The position numbers were made by a program, and so were the translations under genes. From Comamonadaceae bacterium (GTDB lineage Bacteria > Pseudomonadota > Gammaproteobacteria > Burkholderiales > Burkholderiaceae_C): a DNA stretch of 60,666 nucleotides. Positions 17,198-26,805 of this stretch are shown here, piece by piece. Below the pieces are notes generated by a model that saw only the letters and a list, made by a program, of their open reading frames with translations, ran no database searches and was not told the origin of the DNA. The stretch is from contig CANGDZ010000013.1 in assembly GCA_947452785.1 (NCBI GenBank), positions 1-60,666 of the forward strand. Reading direction: 5' to 3'. Position 1 is the stretch's first letter, and each line of letters opens with the position of its first letter.

Positions 17198-19039
17198 ATG
17201 CAAGTTCATCCTCTCGTGGCCGAGGTCACGGCCAGCATCACCGAGCGCAGCCGCGCCACGCGCCGAGCTTATTTGCAGCAGGTCGATGCCGCCGCCAGCC
17301 AAGATCCTGGTGCCCAGCGCCTGGGTTGTGCCAACGTGGCCCACGCCTTTGCCGCCATGCCCGAGGCCGACAAAGGCCGCGCCACAGCGCTGGACAAAAT
17401 CAAAGTGGTGGCGCCGCGTGCGCCCAACATCGGCATCGTCAACGCCTATAACGACGTGCTCTCTGCCCACGCGCCGATGCAGCATTACCCCGATCTGATC
17501 AAAGACGAAGCCCGCAAGCTGGGCGCTACAGCCCAGGTGGCGGGCGGCGTGCCGGCCATGTGTGACGGCGTGACCCAGGGCACGCCCGGCATGGAGTTGA
17601 GCTTGTTCAGCCGCGACGTGATCGCCATGGCCACGGCCGTGTCGCTGAGCCATGACGTGTTTGACGCGGCTTTGATGCTGGGCGTGTGCGACAAGATCGT
17701 GCCGGGCCTGTTAATCGGCGCCTTGCAATTCGGCCATTTGCCCACGGTATTTGTGCCCGCAGGACCCATGACCAGCGGTCTGTCCAACAATGAAAAATCC
17801 AAGGTGCGTGAGCAAGCCGCGTTGGGTTTGGTCGGTCGCCCCGAACTGCTCGAAGCCGAATCCAAGGCCTACCATGGCGAAGGCACCTGCACCTTTTACG
17901 GCACCGCCAACAGTAACCAAATGCTGCTTGAAGCCATGGGCTTGCATGTGCCGGGCACGGCCTTCGTCAACCCCGGCGAAGGCGTGCGCCAAGACTTGAC
18001 CCGTGAAGCCGTGCGAACGGTGCTGGACCTGGTCAAGGCCAAAAATTTCACGCCGATCGGTTTGTTGGTCGACGAGCGCTGCATCATCAACGCCATGGTG
18101 GCCTTGCTGGCCACCGGCGGTTCGACCAACCACTTGATTCATTGGGTGGCCGTGGCGCGTGCCGCAGGTATCGTGATCGACTGGGACGACTTCTCGGCCC
18201 TGTCGGATGTGGTGCCACTGTTGACCCGTGTCTACCCCAACGGTAGCGCCGATGTGAACCAGTTCCAGGCCGCAGGTGGCCCGGGCTATGTGATTCGCGA
18301 GTTGCTTGACGCCGGGCTGATGCACGAAGACGTGCTCACCGTGCGCCCCGGCGGCCTGCGTGAATTCACACGCATCCCCTCTGCTCAGAATGGTCAGCTC
18401 GTCTGGAACGATGCTGGTGCCAGCCAAAACGAAACCGTGGTGCGCCCTGCATCCAACCCGTTCAGCGCCACGGGCGGCTTGAAATTGCTGCAAGGCAATT
18501 TGGGTCGCAGCGTGATCAAGATTTCTGCGGTGCCAGAAGCACTGCACATCATCGAAGCGCCGGCCCGCGTGTTCAGTTCGCAAGACGAATTGCATGTGGC
18601 TTTTCAGGCCGGTGAGCTGGACCGTGATGTGATTTGCGTGGTGCGTTGGCAAGGCCCGCAAGCCAATGGCATGCCCGAGCTGCACAAACTCACGCCGCCT
18701 CTGGCCGTGCTGCAAGGCAAGGGCTTCAAGGTGGCGTTGGTCACCGATGGGCGCATGAGCGGCGCCTCAGGCAAAGTGCCTGCAGCCATCCACGTCTCGC
18801 CCGAAGCCGCTGCCGGTGGGCCGCTCGCCAAGGTGCAAGACGGAGATTTGATTCGCATGGACGGCGTGGCCGGCACCTTGCAAGTTTTGATGAGCGAGGC
18901 CGACTGGGCCGCTCGCCCTGTGGTCCCTATGCCAGACGAACTGCGCGCCGCCAATGGTGTGGGCATGGGTCGTGAACTGTTTGCCAACCTGCGCCGCAAC
19001 GCGCTCAAAGCTGAAGAAGGAGCCTGTACATGGCTGTAA
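17198..19039 (+). CDS. edd: 6-phosphogluconate dehydratase (Entner-Doudoroff)
   Basis: 613 aa. Iron-sulfur enzyme converting 6-phosphogluconate to KDPG. It is an IlvD/Edd-family protein with the iron-sulfur cysteines in [17 protein letters not shown] and [14 protein letters not shown], and the Edd-type stretch [18 protein letters not shown]. The start at 17198 ([14 protein letters not shown]) has GGAG upstream and gives the usual family length; the frame is open to 17111 but would run through the operator array. It overlaps eda by 10 bp, so the two are one operon. Confidence 0.93.
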   Translation: MQVHPLVAEVTASITERSRATRRAYLQQVDAAASQDPGAQRLGCANVAHAFAAMPEADKGRATALDKIKVVAPRAPNIGIVNAYNDVLSAHAPMQHYPDLIKDEARKLGATAQVAGGVPAMCDGVTQGTPGMELSLFSRDVIAMATAVSLSHDVFDAALMLGVCDKIVPGLLIGALQFGHLPTVFVPAGPMTSGLSNNEKSKVREQAALGLVGRPELLEAESKAYHGEGTCTFYGTANSNQMLLEAMGLHVPGTAFVNPGEGVRQDLTREAVRTVLDLVKAKNFTPIGLLVDERCIINAMVALLATGGSTNHLIHWVAVARAAGIVIDWDDFSALSDVVPLLTRVYPNGSADVNQFQAAGGPGYVIRELLDAGLMHEDVLTVRPGGLREFTRIPSAQNGQLVWNDAGASQNETVVRPASNPFSATGGLKLLQGNLGRSVIKISAVPEALHIIEAPARVFSSQDELHVAFQAGELDRDVICVVRWQGPQANGMPELHKLTPPLAVLQGKGFKVALVTDGRMSGASGKVPAAIHVSPEAAAGGPLAKVQDGDLIRMDGVAGTLQVLMSEADWAARPVVPMPDELRAANGVGMGRELFANLRRNALKAEEGACTWL

Positions 19040-19677
19040 ATTTAAATGGTCCATTGACCGCCCTGCAAGTGATGCTGGACGCGCCCGTGATCCCCGTGAT
19101 CGTTTTGCATGATGTGGCCCACGCCGTGCCCATGGCGCGTGCGCTGGTGGCGGGCGGCATTCGCATGTTGGAGGTGACCTTGCGCACGCCGCAGGCGCTG
19201 GCCTGCATGGAAGCGATTGCCAAAGAAGTACCTGGCGCCGTGGTCGGCGCCGGCACGGTGCGCAGCACAGCGGACGCTGCGGCTGCTGCCAAGGCCGGTG
19301 CCCGTTTCGCGGTCAGCCCGGGCTACACCCGTGCGGTGGGTCAGGCTTGCCGCGACCAGGGGTTGTCGCTGTTACCCGGTGTGGCCACCGGCAGCGAAAT
19401 CATGATGGCGCAAGAAGACGGTTACACCGAGCTCAAGTTCTTCCCTGCCATGCAAGCCGGCGGCCCCGCCATGCTCAAAGCCTGGAGCGGTCCGTTCTTT
19501 GATGTGAAGTTTTGCCCCACCGGCGGCGTGACGCAGAGCAACGCCAACGAGCTGCTGGCCTTGCCCAATGTGGCTTGCGTGGGCGGTTCCTGGCTGGTGC
19601 CGGCCGACGCGCTGGCGCAAGGCGACTGGGCGCGGATTGAAGCGCTGGCCCGCGCCGCGACACAGTTGCCGCGCTGA
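19030..19677 (+). CDS. eda: KDPG/KHG aldolase (Entner-Doudoroff)
   Basis: 215 aa. Cleaves 2-keto-3-deoxy-6-phosphogluconate to pyruvate and glyceraldehyde 3-phosphate. TIM barrel with Glu48 in MLEVTLRT, Schiff-base Lys136 in ELKFFPA and the phosphate-binding CPTGGV. AAGGAG lies 8 bp upstream of the ATG, inside edd. Together edd and eda provide the hexose-acid route to pyruvate. Confidence 0.95.
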   Translation: MAVNLNGPLTALQVMLDAPVIPVIVLHDVAHAVPMARALVAGGIRMLEVTLRTPQALACMEAIAKEVPGAVVGAGTVRSTADAAAAAKAGARFAVSPGYTRAVGQACRDQGLSLLPGVATGSEIMMAQEDGYTELKFFPAMQAGGPAMLKAWSGPFFDVKFCPTGGVTQSNANELLALPNVACVGGSWLVPADALAQGDWARIEALARAATQLPR

Positions 19678-19678
19678 A

Positions 19679-20089
19679 TCAGCGCAGGCCCGCGCCTTCG
19701 GCGTATTCGGCGCGCTGGATCAATTCGATCTTGTAGCCGTCGGGGTCGGTGACAAAGGCGATCACGGTGGTGCCGCCTTTGACCGGGCCGGGCTCGCGCG
19801 TCACGTTGCCGCCGCTGGCTTTGATTTTTTCGCAAGCGGCATACACATCGGGCACACCCAAAGCGATGTGGCCGTAGGCGCTGCCCATGTCGTAGCTTTC
19901 GACGCCCCAGTTGTGGGTCAGCTCAATCTCGGCATGCTCCGGATTTTTGCCATAGCCGACAAAGGCCAGCGAGTATTTGTACTCTGGGTTTTCAGAACGG
20001 CGTTGCAGCGTCATGCCCAGCACGTGGGTGTAGAAATCGATGGCGCGTTGCAGGTCGCCGACGCGCAGCATGGTGTGTAAAAGTCGCAT
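19679..20089 (-). CDS. gloA: Lactoylglutathione lyase (glyoxalase I)
   Basis: 136 aa. Converts the methylglyoxal-glutathione hemithioacetal to S-lactoylglutathione. All four metal ligands of the bacterial enzyme are at their standard positions: His5, Glu56, His74 and Glu122. The start at 20089 ([13 protein letters not shown]) is the canonical one. It lies 11 bp after the thioesterase gene and is the last of a three-gene minus-strand operon. Confidence 0.95.
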   Translation of the reverse strand: MRLLHTMLRVGDLQRAIDFYTHVLGMTLQRRSENPEYKYSLAFVGYGKNPEHAEIELTHNWGVESYDMGSAYGHIALGVPDVYAACEKIKASGGNVTREPGPVKGGTTVIAFVTDPDGYKIELIQRAEYAEGAGLR

Positions 20090-20100
20090 GGTTTTCTTTC

Positions 20101-20649
20101 TCAAGCTTTGGGGGAGGGCATGTCAAATACCAGGCAGGCGGTGCTGGCGTGCGCGTACAGCGTGCCATCGGGGCCGACCAGTCGGGCTTCGGCCGTGGCC
20201 AATTGGCGGCCGCAATGCACCACAGTGCCAATGGCGCGCACGCGCTGCACTTTGGGGGTGAGGGCTTTGACCAGTTTCACGCTCAGTTCGGCCGTGGTGT
20301 AGCCGCGCCCGGGCGGCATCATGGTGTGCACCGCGCAGCCCAGGGCCGAGTCGAGCAAGGTGGCGAACCAGCCGCCGTGCACAGTACCCAGCGGGTTCAA
20401 ATGCGCTGGACTGGGCGTGCCTTGAAACACGGCCACGCCAGGACTCACTTCAACCAATAAAAAATTCAGCGTCTGCGCGATGGGCGCAAACGGCGCTTGC
20501 CCGTGCATCAGGGCTTGCATGACTTCTAAGCCTGTCTTGCCTTGAATCTGCGCCGCCGTGGCCACGCCCGGGCCTGGGCCGGCTTTGAGCAGGGCGTAAA
20601 GTTCTTCTTCGCGCGCCAACCAGGCGGCAAGGGGGTTGTCGGTGTTCAT
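20101..20649 (-). CDS. PaaI/hotdog-fold acyl-CoA thioesterase
   Basis: 182 aa. The hotdog core starts at about residue 55, with the family motif [20 protein letters not shown], followed by the strand region [14 protein letters not shown] and an [20 protein letters not shown] segment. This fits PaaI-type thioesterases that hydrolyse aryl- or acyl-CoA esters. The start overlaps the stop of the VirK/YbjX gene (ATGA), so it is coupled to it. Substrate not readable from sequence; the many acyl-CoA genes in the window do not single one out. Confidence 0.85.
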   Translation of the reverse strand: MNTDNPLAAWLAREEELYALLKAGPGPGVATAAQIQGKTGLEVMQALMHGQAPFAPIAQTLNFLLVEVSPGVAVFQGTPSPAHLNPLGTVHGGWFATLLDSALGCAVHTMMPPGRGYTTAELSVKLVKALTPKVQRVRAIGTVVHCGRQLATAEARLVGPDGTLYAHASTACLVFDMPSPKA

Positions 20650-21698
20650 GGGGTTTGGGCAGTGGGATTCAGGTGAGCCAGCAGGCCGGCGTAAACACCG
20701 TTCAGCAAAGCTTGGCGGCGTTTGGCCTCAGCGCGTTTTTTGGAGGCGATCTCAGCCAGGTCAATTTCTTTCTCGGCCAAGGGCTCCAGCGTGTACCAGC
20801 CGTCAGCACGCAAGCTGGCACCAGCCTCAAGCCAGGTTTTGTCGTAATTGGCCGTGATGTGAAAACGCCGCCACAGATTGAGCGCGATGCGTTGGCGATT
20901 GGAAATGAGCAGCAGCGCCTCGCATTGCCAAATGGCCGCCAGATTGCGCGCAGCGTGCAGCATCAAATTGGCCGGGCGGCAGGCGTGCAAGTCGCTGGTG
21001 GCTTGGCGCACCAGTTGCTGCGCCTCTGGTTGTGAGGTGCCTTGCAAGCGGCCGACCAGCAAGCACGCCTTGCCGCCTTGCAGGGCCAGGGTGCAGTTCA
21101 GCTCAAACAGCGAATGGTCTTGGTAAATCAGGCTCAGGCAAAACTCGCCTTCGCGGTGACCTTGCTGGGTGGCGCTCAAGCGCAGATCAAAAGGCGTCTC
21201 GCTTTTGGTACTGCCTTGGTACAGGGTTTGTGGCGCGACCAAGGCCCGCGCAGTCAACGCGCTTAAGCCCAAGTCCTGCACGCGTTGGTAATGTGTTTTT
21301 AAAACCTCGACCCGCGCAGCACAGCTGTAATCGCGATTCAGGTAGGGGCGGTAAATTTTGGTGATCAGCTTGGGCAGCTGGCCAATGGCGTCACGCAAGA
21401 AGGGGGTGGCGTCGACGAATTCCAGCCAAGTTCGCGTGGCCCCAGGCCAGAGCAGAGCGCCGACGGCCATTTTGATCCTGTCCTTGGCGTGGTAAGCAGG
21501 GTGAGACCAGAGGGCCGACAGGCGCTTGAACAGGGAGGGAAGTGACAAAAAAGTGATCAAGCGGGGGGCACCGTGCAAAGGTGTTGAAGTGGACAGGTGC
21601 TGGACCCAGCACGGCAAGGGTTCGATTTTAGGCGGTTTCAATCCTGAGCCTTCAGAACACAGCGCTTGGGCCTCTGTGGCTCTGAAACCCGCTTTCAT
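20646..21698 (-). CDS. VirK/YbjX family protein (DUF535)
   Basis: Up to 350 aa from the ATG at 21698, but the first 45 or so residues look unlike the family and carry no ribosome-binding site, so the true start may be an internal TTG near RLITFLSLPSLFKRL. The conserved part includes FVDATPFLRDAIGQLPKLI, KIYRPYLNRDYSC, GEFCLSLIYQDHSLFELNC and ANYDKTWLEAGA. VirK and YbjX proteins affect envelope properties and virulence in enterobacteria by unknown means. The last bases overlap the thioesterase start. Confidence 0.8.
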   Translation of the reverse strand: MKAGFRATEAQALCSEGSGLKPPKIEPLPCWVQHLSTSTPLHGAPRLITFLSLPSLFKRLSALWSHPAYHAKDRIKMAVGALLWPGATRTWLEFVDATPFLRDAIGQLPKLITKIYRPYLNRDYSCAARVEVLKTHYQRVQDLGLSALTARALVAPQTLYQGSTKSETPFDLRLSATQQGHREGEFCLSLIYQDHSLFELNCTLALQGGKACLLVGRLQGTSQPEAQQLVRQATSDLHACRPANLMLHAARNLAAIWQCEALLLISNRQRIALNLWRRFHITANYDKTWLEAGASLRADGWYTLEPLAEKEIDLAEIASKKRAEAKRRQALLNGVYAGLLAHLNPTAQTP

Positions 21699-21709
21699 TG
21701 GCTATTCGG

Positions 21710-21737
21710 TTGAAATGATTTGGCGTATAAATACTAT
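21710..21737 (+). promoter_or_regulatory. Candidate promoter of the PhoD-like phosphatase gene
   Basis: TTGAAA (21710-21715), a 16-bp spacer and TACTAT (21732-21737), in a short AT-rich stretch 37 bp upstream of the ATG at 21774. Confidence 0.4.
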
Positions 21738-21773
21738 TTTTGTATTCAAATAAACCATCTTGAAAGGCATCTC

Positions 21774-23318
21774 ATGTCCACGCTACTCGGCCCCTTGCTG
21801 CAATTTCTAGGTGTGCAAAACCAGTGCTGGTGCGTCAGCGTGCTGGTGGTCACCGATACCGCCACGTCTCCCACGCTGCAAAGTGCGGCTGCGGCCGACC
21901 CCTTTACGCTGCTTTGCAATTTGCAAAGCGGTGCCTTTGTTTGGCGTGGGACCTTGGCCGTGACCCTAGCGGCCGACGCGCAGCGCGTGTGCTACAGCGT
22001 GGAAGGCCAAACCAACACCTTGTACGTGCCTGCAGACGGTGAGTCGCCGCGCATGGCGTACGGCTCATGCAACGGCTTTTCCAGCCCGTCCTTGATGAAG
22101 GGCGTGGACGATAAAAACGCCTTGTGGAAGCGGCTGATGAATTTGCATGCGGGGCGCGAGCGCATCAATGAGCGCTCGTTCGGGCCTTATCACCTGTTGC
22201 TGATGGGCGGCGACCAGGTGTACTCCGACACGCTGTGGCAAGACTCGACCTGCCCTGACATGGTGGCCTGGAGCGCCTTGCCCAGAGCCCAGCGCCGCGA
22301 GGCGCCGTGGACTAACGCGCTGCAGCAGCAGATCACGGCATTTTTTGAGAACTTGTACTTGCGCCAATGGTCACAGCCCGAGGTGGCAGCCGTCTGGGCC
22401 AACTTGCCCAGTGTGATGATGTGGGACGACCACGATATTTTTGACGGCTGGGGTTCGTACCCGCTGCCGGACCATGATTGCCCGGTGTACCAGGGCGTAT
22501 TTGAGGTGGCACGTACATTCTTTGCCTTGTTCCAGCGCCACAGCCTGGTGGGCGCGCCACCACCTTGCACTTTGCCGGCGCAGGGCGCTTTCACAGCGGG
22601 CTACCGCGTGGGCAGTACTGGTTTGCTGGCGCTGGACATGCGCAGCGAGCGCAGCCCAGAGCGCCAAAGTGGCGGTAACTTGCAATGCGCCCAGGTGTTG
22701 AGCGAGACCAGTTGGAAAGCGGCCTATCAATGGCTTGACGCGCAAGAGGGGCTGACGCATTTGCTGCTCATGAGCAGCATTCCGGTGGTCCACCCCAGCT
22801 TTGAGCTGCTGGAAAAATTGCTGGGCGTGCTGCCGGGTCAGCAAGAGCTGGAAGACGATTTGCGTGACCACTGGACCAGCCTGCCCCTGCGGGCTGAGCG
22901 GCTGCGGCTGATTCATCGTTTATTTCAATTCAGCCAAGACAAGGGGTGCCGTGTGACGGTGCTCAGCGGCGATGTGCATGTGGCGGCCTTGGGGGTACTG
23001 GAGTCGCGGCGCAACACTACCGACACGAACACCCAAAGCATTACCCAGCTCACCAGCAGCGGTGTGGTGCACCCGCCGCCCGCGGCCATGGTGCGGTTTT
23101 TCTTGGAGAACGCCTGCACGCGTGTGGAGTCGGTGGACCGTGGCATCACCGCCGCGATGTACGAGTTCCCCGCGTCTATGCGGCGGGTGATTGGTGCGCG
23201 CAATTTTCTGACGGTGGAGTCCGACGAGGCCACTAACTCCGCACCCCGGTTGTGGGCCAATTGGTGGGTGGAAAACGAGCTCCAGCCCACCACCAAGGTG
23301 ATTCACCCTGTGCGCTGA
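21774..23318 (+). CDS. PhoD-like metallophosphatase (alkaline phosphatase D family)
   Basis: 514 aa from the ATG at 21774, with AAAGG 6 bp upstream. It has the metal-binding motifs of PhoD-like phosphoesterases in order: YGSCNG, LLMGGDQVYSD, MWDDHDIFDGWG and LSGDVHVAALG. No signal peptide is apparent, so it is probably cytoplasmic, unlike the secreted Bacillus PhoD. The N-terminal 90 residues are of the kind found in the cytoplasmic subgroup. Substrate unknown. It converges with the channel gene. Confidence 0.85.
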   Translation: MSTLLGPLLQFLGVQNQCWCVSVLVVTDTATSPTLQSAAAADPFTLLCNLQSGAFVWRGTLAVTLAADAQRVCYSVEGQTNTLYVPADGESPRMAYGSCNGFSSPSLMKGVDDKNALWKRLMNLHAGRERINERSFGPYHLLLMGGDQVYSDTLWQDSTCPDMVAWSALPRAQRREAPWTNALQQQITAFFENLYLRQWSQPEVAAVWANLPSVMMWDDHDIFDGWGSYPLPDHDCPVYQGVFEVARTFFALFQRHSLVGAPPPCTLPAQGAFTAGYRVGSTGLLALDMRSERSPERQSGGNLQCAQVLSETSWKAAYQWLDAQEGLTHLLLMSSIPVVHPSFELLEKLLGVLPGQQELEDDLRDHWTSLPLRAERLRLIHRLFQFSQDKGCRVTVLSGDVHVAALGVLESRRNTTDTNTQSITQLTSSGVVHPPPAAMVRFFLENACTRVESVDRGITAAMYEFPASMRRVIGARNFLTVESDEATNSAPRLWANWWVENELQPTTKVIHPVR

Positions 23319-23353
23319 ACAGGCCGGTCGATGCGCTCAGACCCTGTCAGGGC

Positions 23354-24256
23354 TTAGGCGTCAGGAACCATGTCGCTGATCTTGCGCATATCAGCCACCG
23401 AATGGTTTTCACTGGTGCTGGTAATGGCGTCCGCGTACCGCATGTCGAGTGCAATTTGCTCAGGCCCATAAGCGTGGTTGGCATACACCTGAGCGCCCAA
23501 GGCCGGGTCGTGTGCGGTGATGCTGACCAGCAAACGCGTGCCAAGAGCGTGCAGGGCTGACGGATCCAAGTTGCGCAGATCGACCAGTGGGCTGTCGTCG
23601 GTGAGCTCGTGAGTCAATGTCCAGGTCAATGGAAAAAATGGCATGTCGGAGCGGGTCAGTGGCAAGTCAACCATGCTGCGCATTTTTTGCCCATCTGCCG
23701 CCGTCTCGTTGATGAAAGTGGTCACCCGCACGTTCGCATCGTTGAGTGCATTCATGCGGCCGTTGCCAATGCGAATCATCAAGCGCGGCACCCCCGAGCG
23801 GCGAACCACCACCGCTTGATGGGCAAACAGCAGTTTGGCTTTGGGCTTGGAAAAACGCACAAACACCAAACCGGTCATGGTAGCGGTGAGCAACATGCCC
23901 ACAAAAACCTCGATAGCCGATACCGTGTGACTGTAGGTCGTGATGGGGGCCATATTGCCGTAGCCCACCGTGGCCAAGGTTTCAATGCTGAAAAAAAACG
24001 CGTCCCAAAATGAGTCGGAAGGCATGTTGCTCACCGAGCCCGGAACGGCGTAATACAGCAGGGCAAAGCACGAGTTGATCACGGCATACAACATGAACAA
24101 ACCCGCAAAGAACTGCGGCCAACTCATGGTCAAAGCCAGGTGGTACGGGTCTTTGAAATCGAACTCACGCACGCCCACTTTTTCAAGCTGCAACGTGCCC
24201 GAGCCAGACGTGGAATGCGTCATGGGTTTGATGGACGATTTATTGTATTTTTTCAT
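23354..24256 (-). CDS. KirBac-type inward-rectifier potassium channel
   Basis: 300 aa. Two membrane helices flank a pore loop: the slide helix and outer helix lie at about residues 36-70, the selectivity filter TVGYG at 96-100 (ETLATVGYGNMAPI), and the inner helix at about 110-135. The cytoplasmic immunoglobulin-like Kir domain follows (KAKLLFAHQAVVVRRSGVPR; TWTLTHELTDDSPL). Length and order match KirBac proteins. The first 11 residues could be skipped by an internal ATG. It diverges from a VOC gene. Confidence 0.93.
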   Translation of the reverse strand: MKKYNKSSIKPMTHSTSGSGTLQLEKVGVREFDFKDPYHLALTMSWPQFFAGLFMLYAVINSCFALLYYAVPGSVSNMPSDSFWDAFFFSIETLATVGYGNMAPITTYSHTVSAIEVFVGMLLTATMTGLVFVRFSKPKAKLLFAHQAVVVRRSGVPRLMIRIGNGRMNALNDANVRVTTFINETAADGQKMRSMVDLPLTRSDMPFFPLTWTLTHELTDDSPLVDLRNLDPSALHALGTRLLVSITAHDPALGAQVYANHAYGPEQIALDMRYADAITSTSENHSVADMRKISDMVPDA

Positions 24257-24327
24257 AATGCTCCCTGTCTATGGGCTTTGCACAAGCATAAACCGGGATC
24301 GCCTGGCGGCCTTCACGATCCAGTAAT

Positions 24328-24353
24328 ATGGGTGCAATTCAAATGCAACCCAT
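24328..24353 (+). other. Inverted repeat in the leader of the VOC gene
   Basis: ATGGGTGCA and TGCAACCCAT form a near-perfect hairpin with one bulged base around ATTCAAA, 25 bp upstream of the start at 24379. It could be an operator or an mRNA structure. Confidence 0.35.
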
Positions 24354-24378
24354 CTCGGGTGAAAGAGGAGAAATCGCA

Positions 24379-24759
24379 ATGTTCAGTCACGTCATGGTCG
24401 GGGTGAAAGACCTCGAAGCTTCTCGGAAATTTTATGATGCCGTGCTCGGCACCTTGGGCTTGGGCCCCGGCATGGCCAACGGCAGCCGTTATTTTTACCG
24501 AAGCCCCACTGGCTCGTTTGGCATCACCACGCCGATCAACGGTGAGCCGGCTGGCGTGGGCAATGGCAGCACCATTGGCTTTGCCATGAGTTCGCCAGAA
24601 CAAGCGGATGCCTTTCATGCCGCGGGCGTGGCACACGGCGGCGTGACCTGTGAAGACCCACCCGGCTGGCGTGAAGGCCCGGCGGGTAAGTTGTATCTGG
24701 CATATCTGCGTGACCCGGATGGCCACAAGATTTGCGCCTTGCATCGCGCGCCCAAATAA
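24379..24759 (+). CDS. VOC/glyoxalase-superfamily protein
   Basis: 126 aa, starting at the ATG at 24379 with an excellent AGAGGAG 8 bp upstream. Two beta-alpha-beta-beta-beta units typical of the vicinal oxygen chelate fold are seen: MFSHVMVGVKDLEASRKFYD and GKLYLAYLRDPDGHKICAL. The His4 position and the final DPDGHKI are conserved family points. Single-domain proteins like this are often misnamed lactoylglutathione lyases; the substrate cannot be assigned. Distinct from the true gloA at 19679. Confidence 0.85.
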   Translation: MFSHVMVGVKDLEASRKFYDAVLGTLGLGPGMANGSRYFYRSPTGSFGITTPINGEPAGVGNGSTIGFAMSSPEQADAFHAAGVAHGGVTCEDPPGWREGPAGKLYLAYLRDPDGHKICALHRAPK

Positions 24760-24781
24760 GGGGATTCAAAGGGTGTGAGCG

Positions 24782-24805
24782 AAGGGAGGCGACAATCCTC
24801 CCTTT
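24782..24805 (+). terminator. Hairpin after the VOC gene
   Basis: AAGGGAGG/CCTCCCTT, 8-bp perfect stem, 7-nt loop, ending in TTT. Position fits a weak terminator of the VOC gene or the leader of the zinc-ribbon gene. Confidence 0.4.
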
Positions 24806-24837
24806 GCCATCCTCGGCACAGCTTCCAAAGAATCTCC

Positions 24838-25122
24838 ATGACCCAAGATCCCCACACCGCCCCCGACGTAGCCACAGCGGCTACAGCGGCCAAAGCGGCC
24901 AAGCCCCAACCCGAGCTGTGTGAGCCCTGCTCGGGTATTCAGCAAAACTGGCGCCGTGCCCCAGGTCATGCCGAACTGGTGCAAGGCGCCAATCGCAAAG
25001 TTGACCGCGGCCAAGGCCAAGCAACCATCACCCAGTACCGCTGCGACCGCTGCGGCACCGCTTGGGAATACGAAAACAACAAAGCCAATCTGCACGCCGG
25101 CTGGTCTGTGGTGAGCCGCTGA
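24838..25122 (+). CDS. Small zinc-ribbon-like protein next to a RIO kinase gene
   Basis: 94 aa from the ATG at 24838. After an Ala/Thr-rich N-terminus come two CxxC knuckles, CEPC (about residues 28-31) and CDRC (about 69-72), ending with GTAWEYENNKANLHAGWSVV. Four Cys in two pairs suggest one bound zinc or iron. It precedes the RIO-type kinase gene by 10 bp on the same strand, so cotranscription is likely and a shared role is possible. No named family recognised. Confidence 0.7.
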   Translation: MTQDPHTAPDVATAATAAKAAKPQPELCEPCSGIQQNWRRAPGHAELVQGANRKVDRGQGQATITQYRCDRCGTAWEYENNKANLHAGWSVVSR

Positions 25123-25132
25123 TGCGGCCAGC

Positions 25133-26014
25133 ATGAAAGCCCCCCCGAGACTGCAAACCCTGGTGGAAGAGGGTTTGATCGACAGCGTGGTGCGCCAGCT
25201 CATGAGCGGCAAAGAAGCCATGGTGTTTGTGGTGCGCTGCGGCGATGAAACGCGCTGCGCCAAGATCTACAAAGAGGCGACGCACCGCAGCTTTCGGCAA
25301 GCGGTGGACTACACCGAAAACCGCAAAGTCAAAAACTCGCGCTCGGCCCGCGCCATGGCCAAAGGCAGCAAGTTTGGCCGGCAAGAACAAGAAGCCGCTT
25401 GGCAAAGCGCCGAGGTGGACGCGCTGTACCGCTTGGCCGCTGCCGGTGTGCGCGTGCCCCAGCCCTACAACTTTTTTGACGGCGTGCTGTTGATGGAGTT
25501 GGTGACGGATGCCCATGGTGACGCCGCTCCGCGTTTGAACGACGTGGCCTTTACCGCGGAGCAAGCCTTGCAACACCACGCGACGCTGATTGCCGAGGTG
25601 GTGCGCATGTTGTGCGCAGGCGTGGTGCACGGCGATTTGTCCGAGTTCAATATCTTGCTGGCGCACACGCCCGGTCTGGGTGATGCGCCTGGCTTGGACG
25701 AGCCCGTCATCATTGACCTGCCACAAGCAGTGGACGCCGCAGGCAACAACCACGCGCAACGCATGCTGCTGCGCGATGTGGGCAATCTGCGCGATTTCTT
25801 TGGCCAGTTTGCCCCCGCGCTGCTGAAGACCGACTACGGCCCTGAAATTTGGAGCCTGTACCAAGCCGGTTTGCTCAGCAACGACACACAGCTCACGGGT
25901 CATTTTGAGCGATCCAAGGCCGATGTGGACATGACCGCGGTGCTGCGCGAGATTGACGACGCGCGCGCCGATGACGCCGCTCGCCGCTTGCGTATGTCCA
26001 TGCCGCCTGCTTGA
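25133..26014 (+). CDS. RIO1-family atypical serine kinase
   Basis: 293 aa. RIO-family kinase with a short winged-helix-like start (LVEEGLIDSVVRQLMSGKEA, the last part being the ATP loop), a flexible Lys/Arg-rich segment (about 62-85), the catalytic loop VVHGDLSEFNIL and the metal-binding IIDLPQAVD. The family acts in late ribosomal-subunit maturation in eukaryotes and archaea; bacterial members are poorly understood. A GCCTGC/GCAGGC hairpin (26005-26022) followed by a T-rich run overlaps its stop. Confidence 0.9.
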   Translation: MKAPPRLQTLVEEGLIDSVVRQLMSGKEAMVFVVRCGDETRCAKIYKEATHRSFRQAVDYTENRKVKNSRSARAMAKGSKFGRQEQEAAWQSAEVDALYRLAAAGVRVPQPYNFFDGVLLMELVTDAHGDAAPRLNDVAFTAEQALQHHATLIAEVVRMLCAGVVHGDLSEFNILLAHTPGLGDAPGLDEPVIIDLPQAVDAAGNNHAQRMLLRDVGNLRDFFGQFAPALLKTDYGPEIWSLYQAGLLSNDTQLTGHFERSKADVDMTAVLREIDDARADDAARRLRMSMPPA

Positions 26015-26033
26015 ATGCAGGCTGAACTTTTTC

Positions 26034-26801
26034 ATGTTAGTCATGCCTGTGCCGCCGCGCACCACCGCCCATTCGCCTGAGCCCCACGCGGTCTCGCGCT
26101 TGCGGACGGCTCGCCTGGCGCGCAGTGCCAAACCTTTTTTAGCGCGAGGCGGCATCAAAGGCGAGCGCTGTGCCGGTTGCCGCTTGCTGCCCAGTCACTG
26201 CATTTGCAGCTTTCGCCCCATCGTACCGACGCAGTCGGGCATGTGTTTGCTCATGGCCGATATCGAGCCGCTCAAACCCAGCAACACCGGTTGGTTGATT
26301 GCCGATGTGGTGCCCGACACCTTTGCTTTCGGCTGGGCCCGCACCGAAGTCGATCCCGCCCTGCTCACGTTGCTGGCCGATCCGCATTGGCAGCCCTATG
26401 TGGTGTTCCCGGGTGAGTTTGTGGCCCCGGAACGTGTGGTGCAGACCGTGGAAACGCAGCAGGGCACCCCGAAACGGCCGCTGTTCATCTTGCTCGATGC
26501 CACCTGGCCCGAAGCACGCAAGATGTTCCGCAAAAGCCCTTACCTGAACGCCTTGCCGGTGCTCAGTCTGAACCCCGAGCAGGTCTCGCGCTACCAACTG
26601 CGCCGCTCACGCCGGGGCGATCACTTTTGCACCAGCGAGGTCGCGTCCCTGTGCCTGGATCTGGCCGCTGAGACCCATGCCGCACAGACTTTGCAGGCTT
26701 ATTTAGACGTCTATACCCACCATTATGTGCAAGCCAAACACCAGCTGCCGCCAGCACTGGACGGGGCTGAACACGCAGCGTTGCAGGCTTTAAGATGCTG
26801 A
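26034..26801 (+). CDS. tapT: DTW-domain tRNA-uridine aminocarboxypropyltransferase
   Basis: 255 aa (ATG at 26034; an ATG at 26043 is equally possible). The DTW-family signature DATWPEARKM, the zinc-binding Cys cluster GERCAGCRLLPSHCIC, and VLSLNPEQVSRYQLRR are present. Enzymes of this family (YfiP/TapT) add the acp group to a uridine in tRNA, using S-adenosylmethionine. Its stop lies 4 bp before the MFS gene start. Name by family; specificity is inferred. Confidence 0.83.
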   Translation: MLVMPVPPRTTAHSPEPHAVSRLRTARLARSAKPFLARGGIKGERCAGCRLLPSHCICSFRPIVPTQSGMCLLMADIEPLKPSNTGWLIADVVPDTFAFGWARTEVDPALLTLLADPHWQPYVVFPGEFVAPERVVQTVETQQGTPKRPLFILLDATWPEARKMFRKSPYLNALPVLSLNPEQVSRYQLRRSRRGDHFCTSEVASLCLDLAAETHAAQTLQAYLDVYTHHYVQAKHQLPPALDGAEHAALQALRC

Positions 26802-26805
26802 TGCC

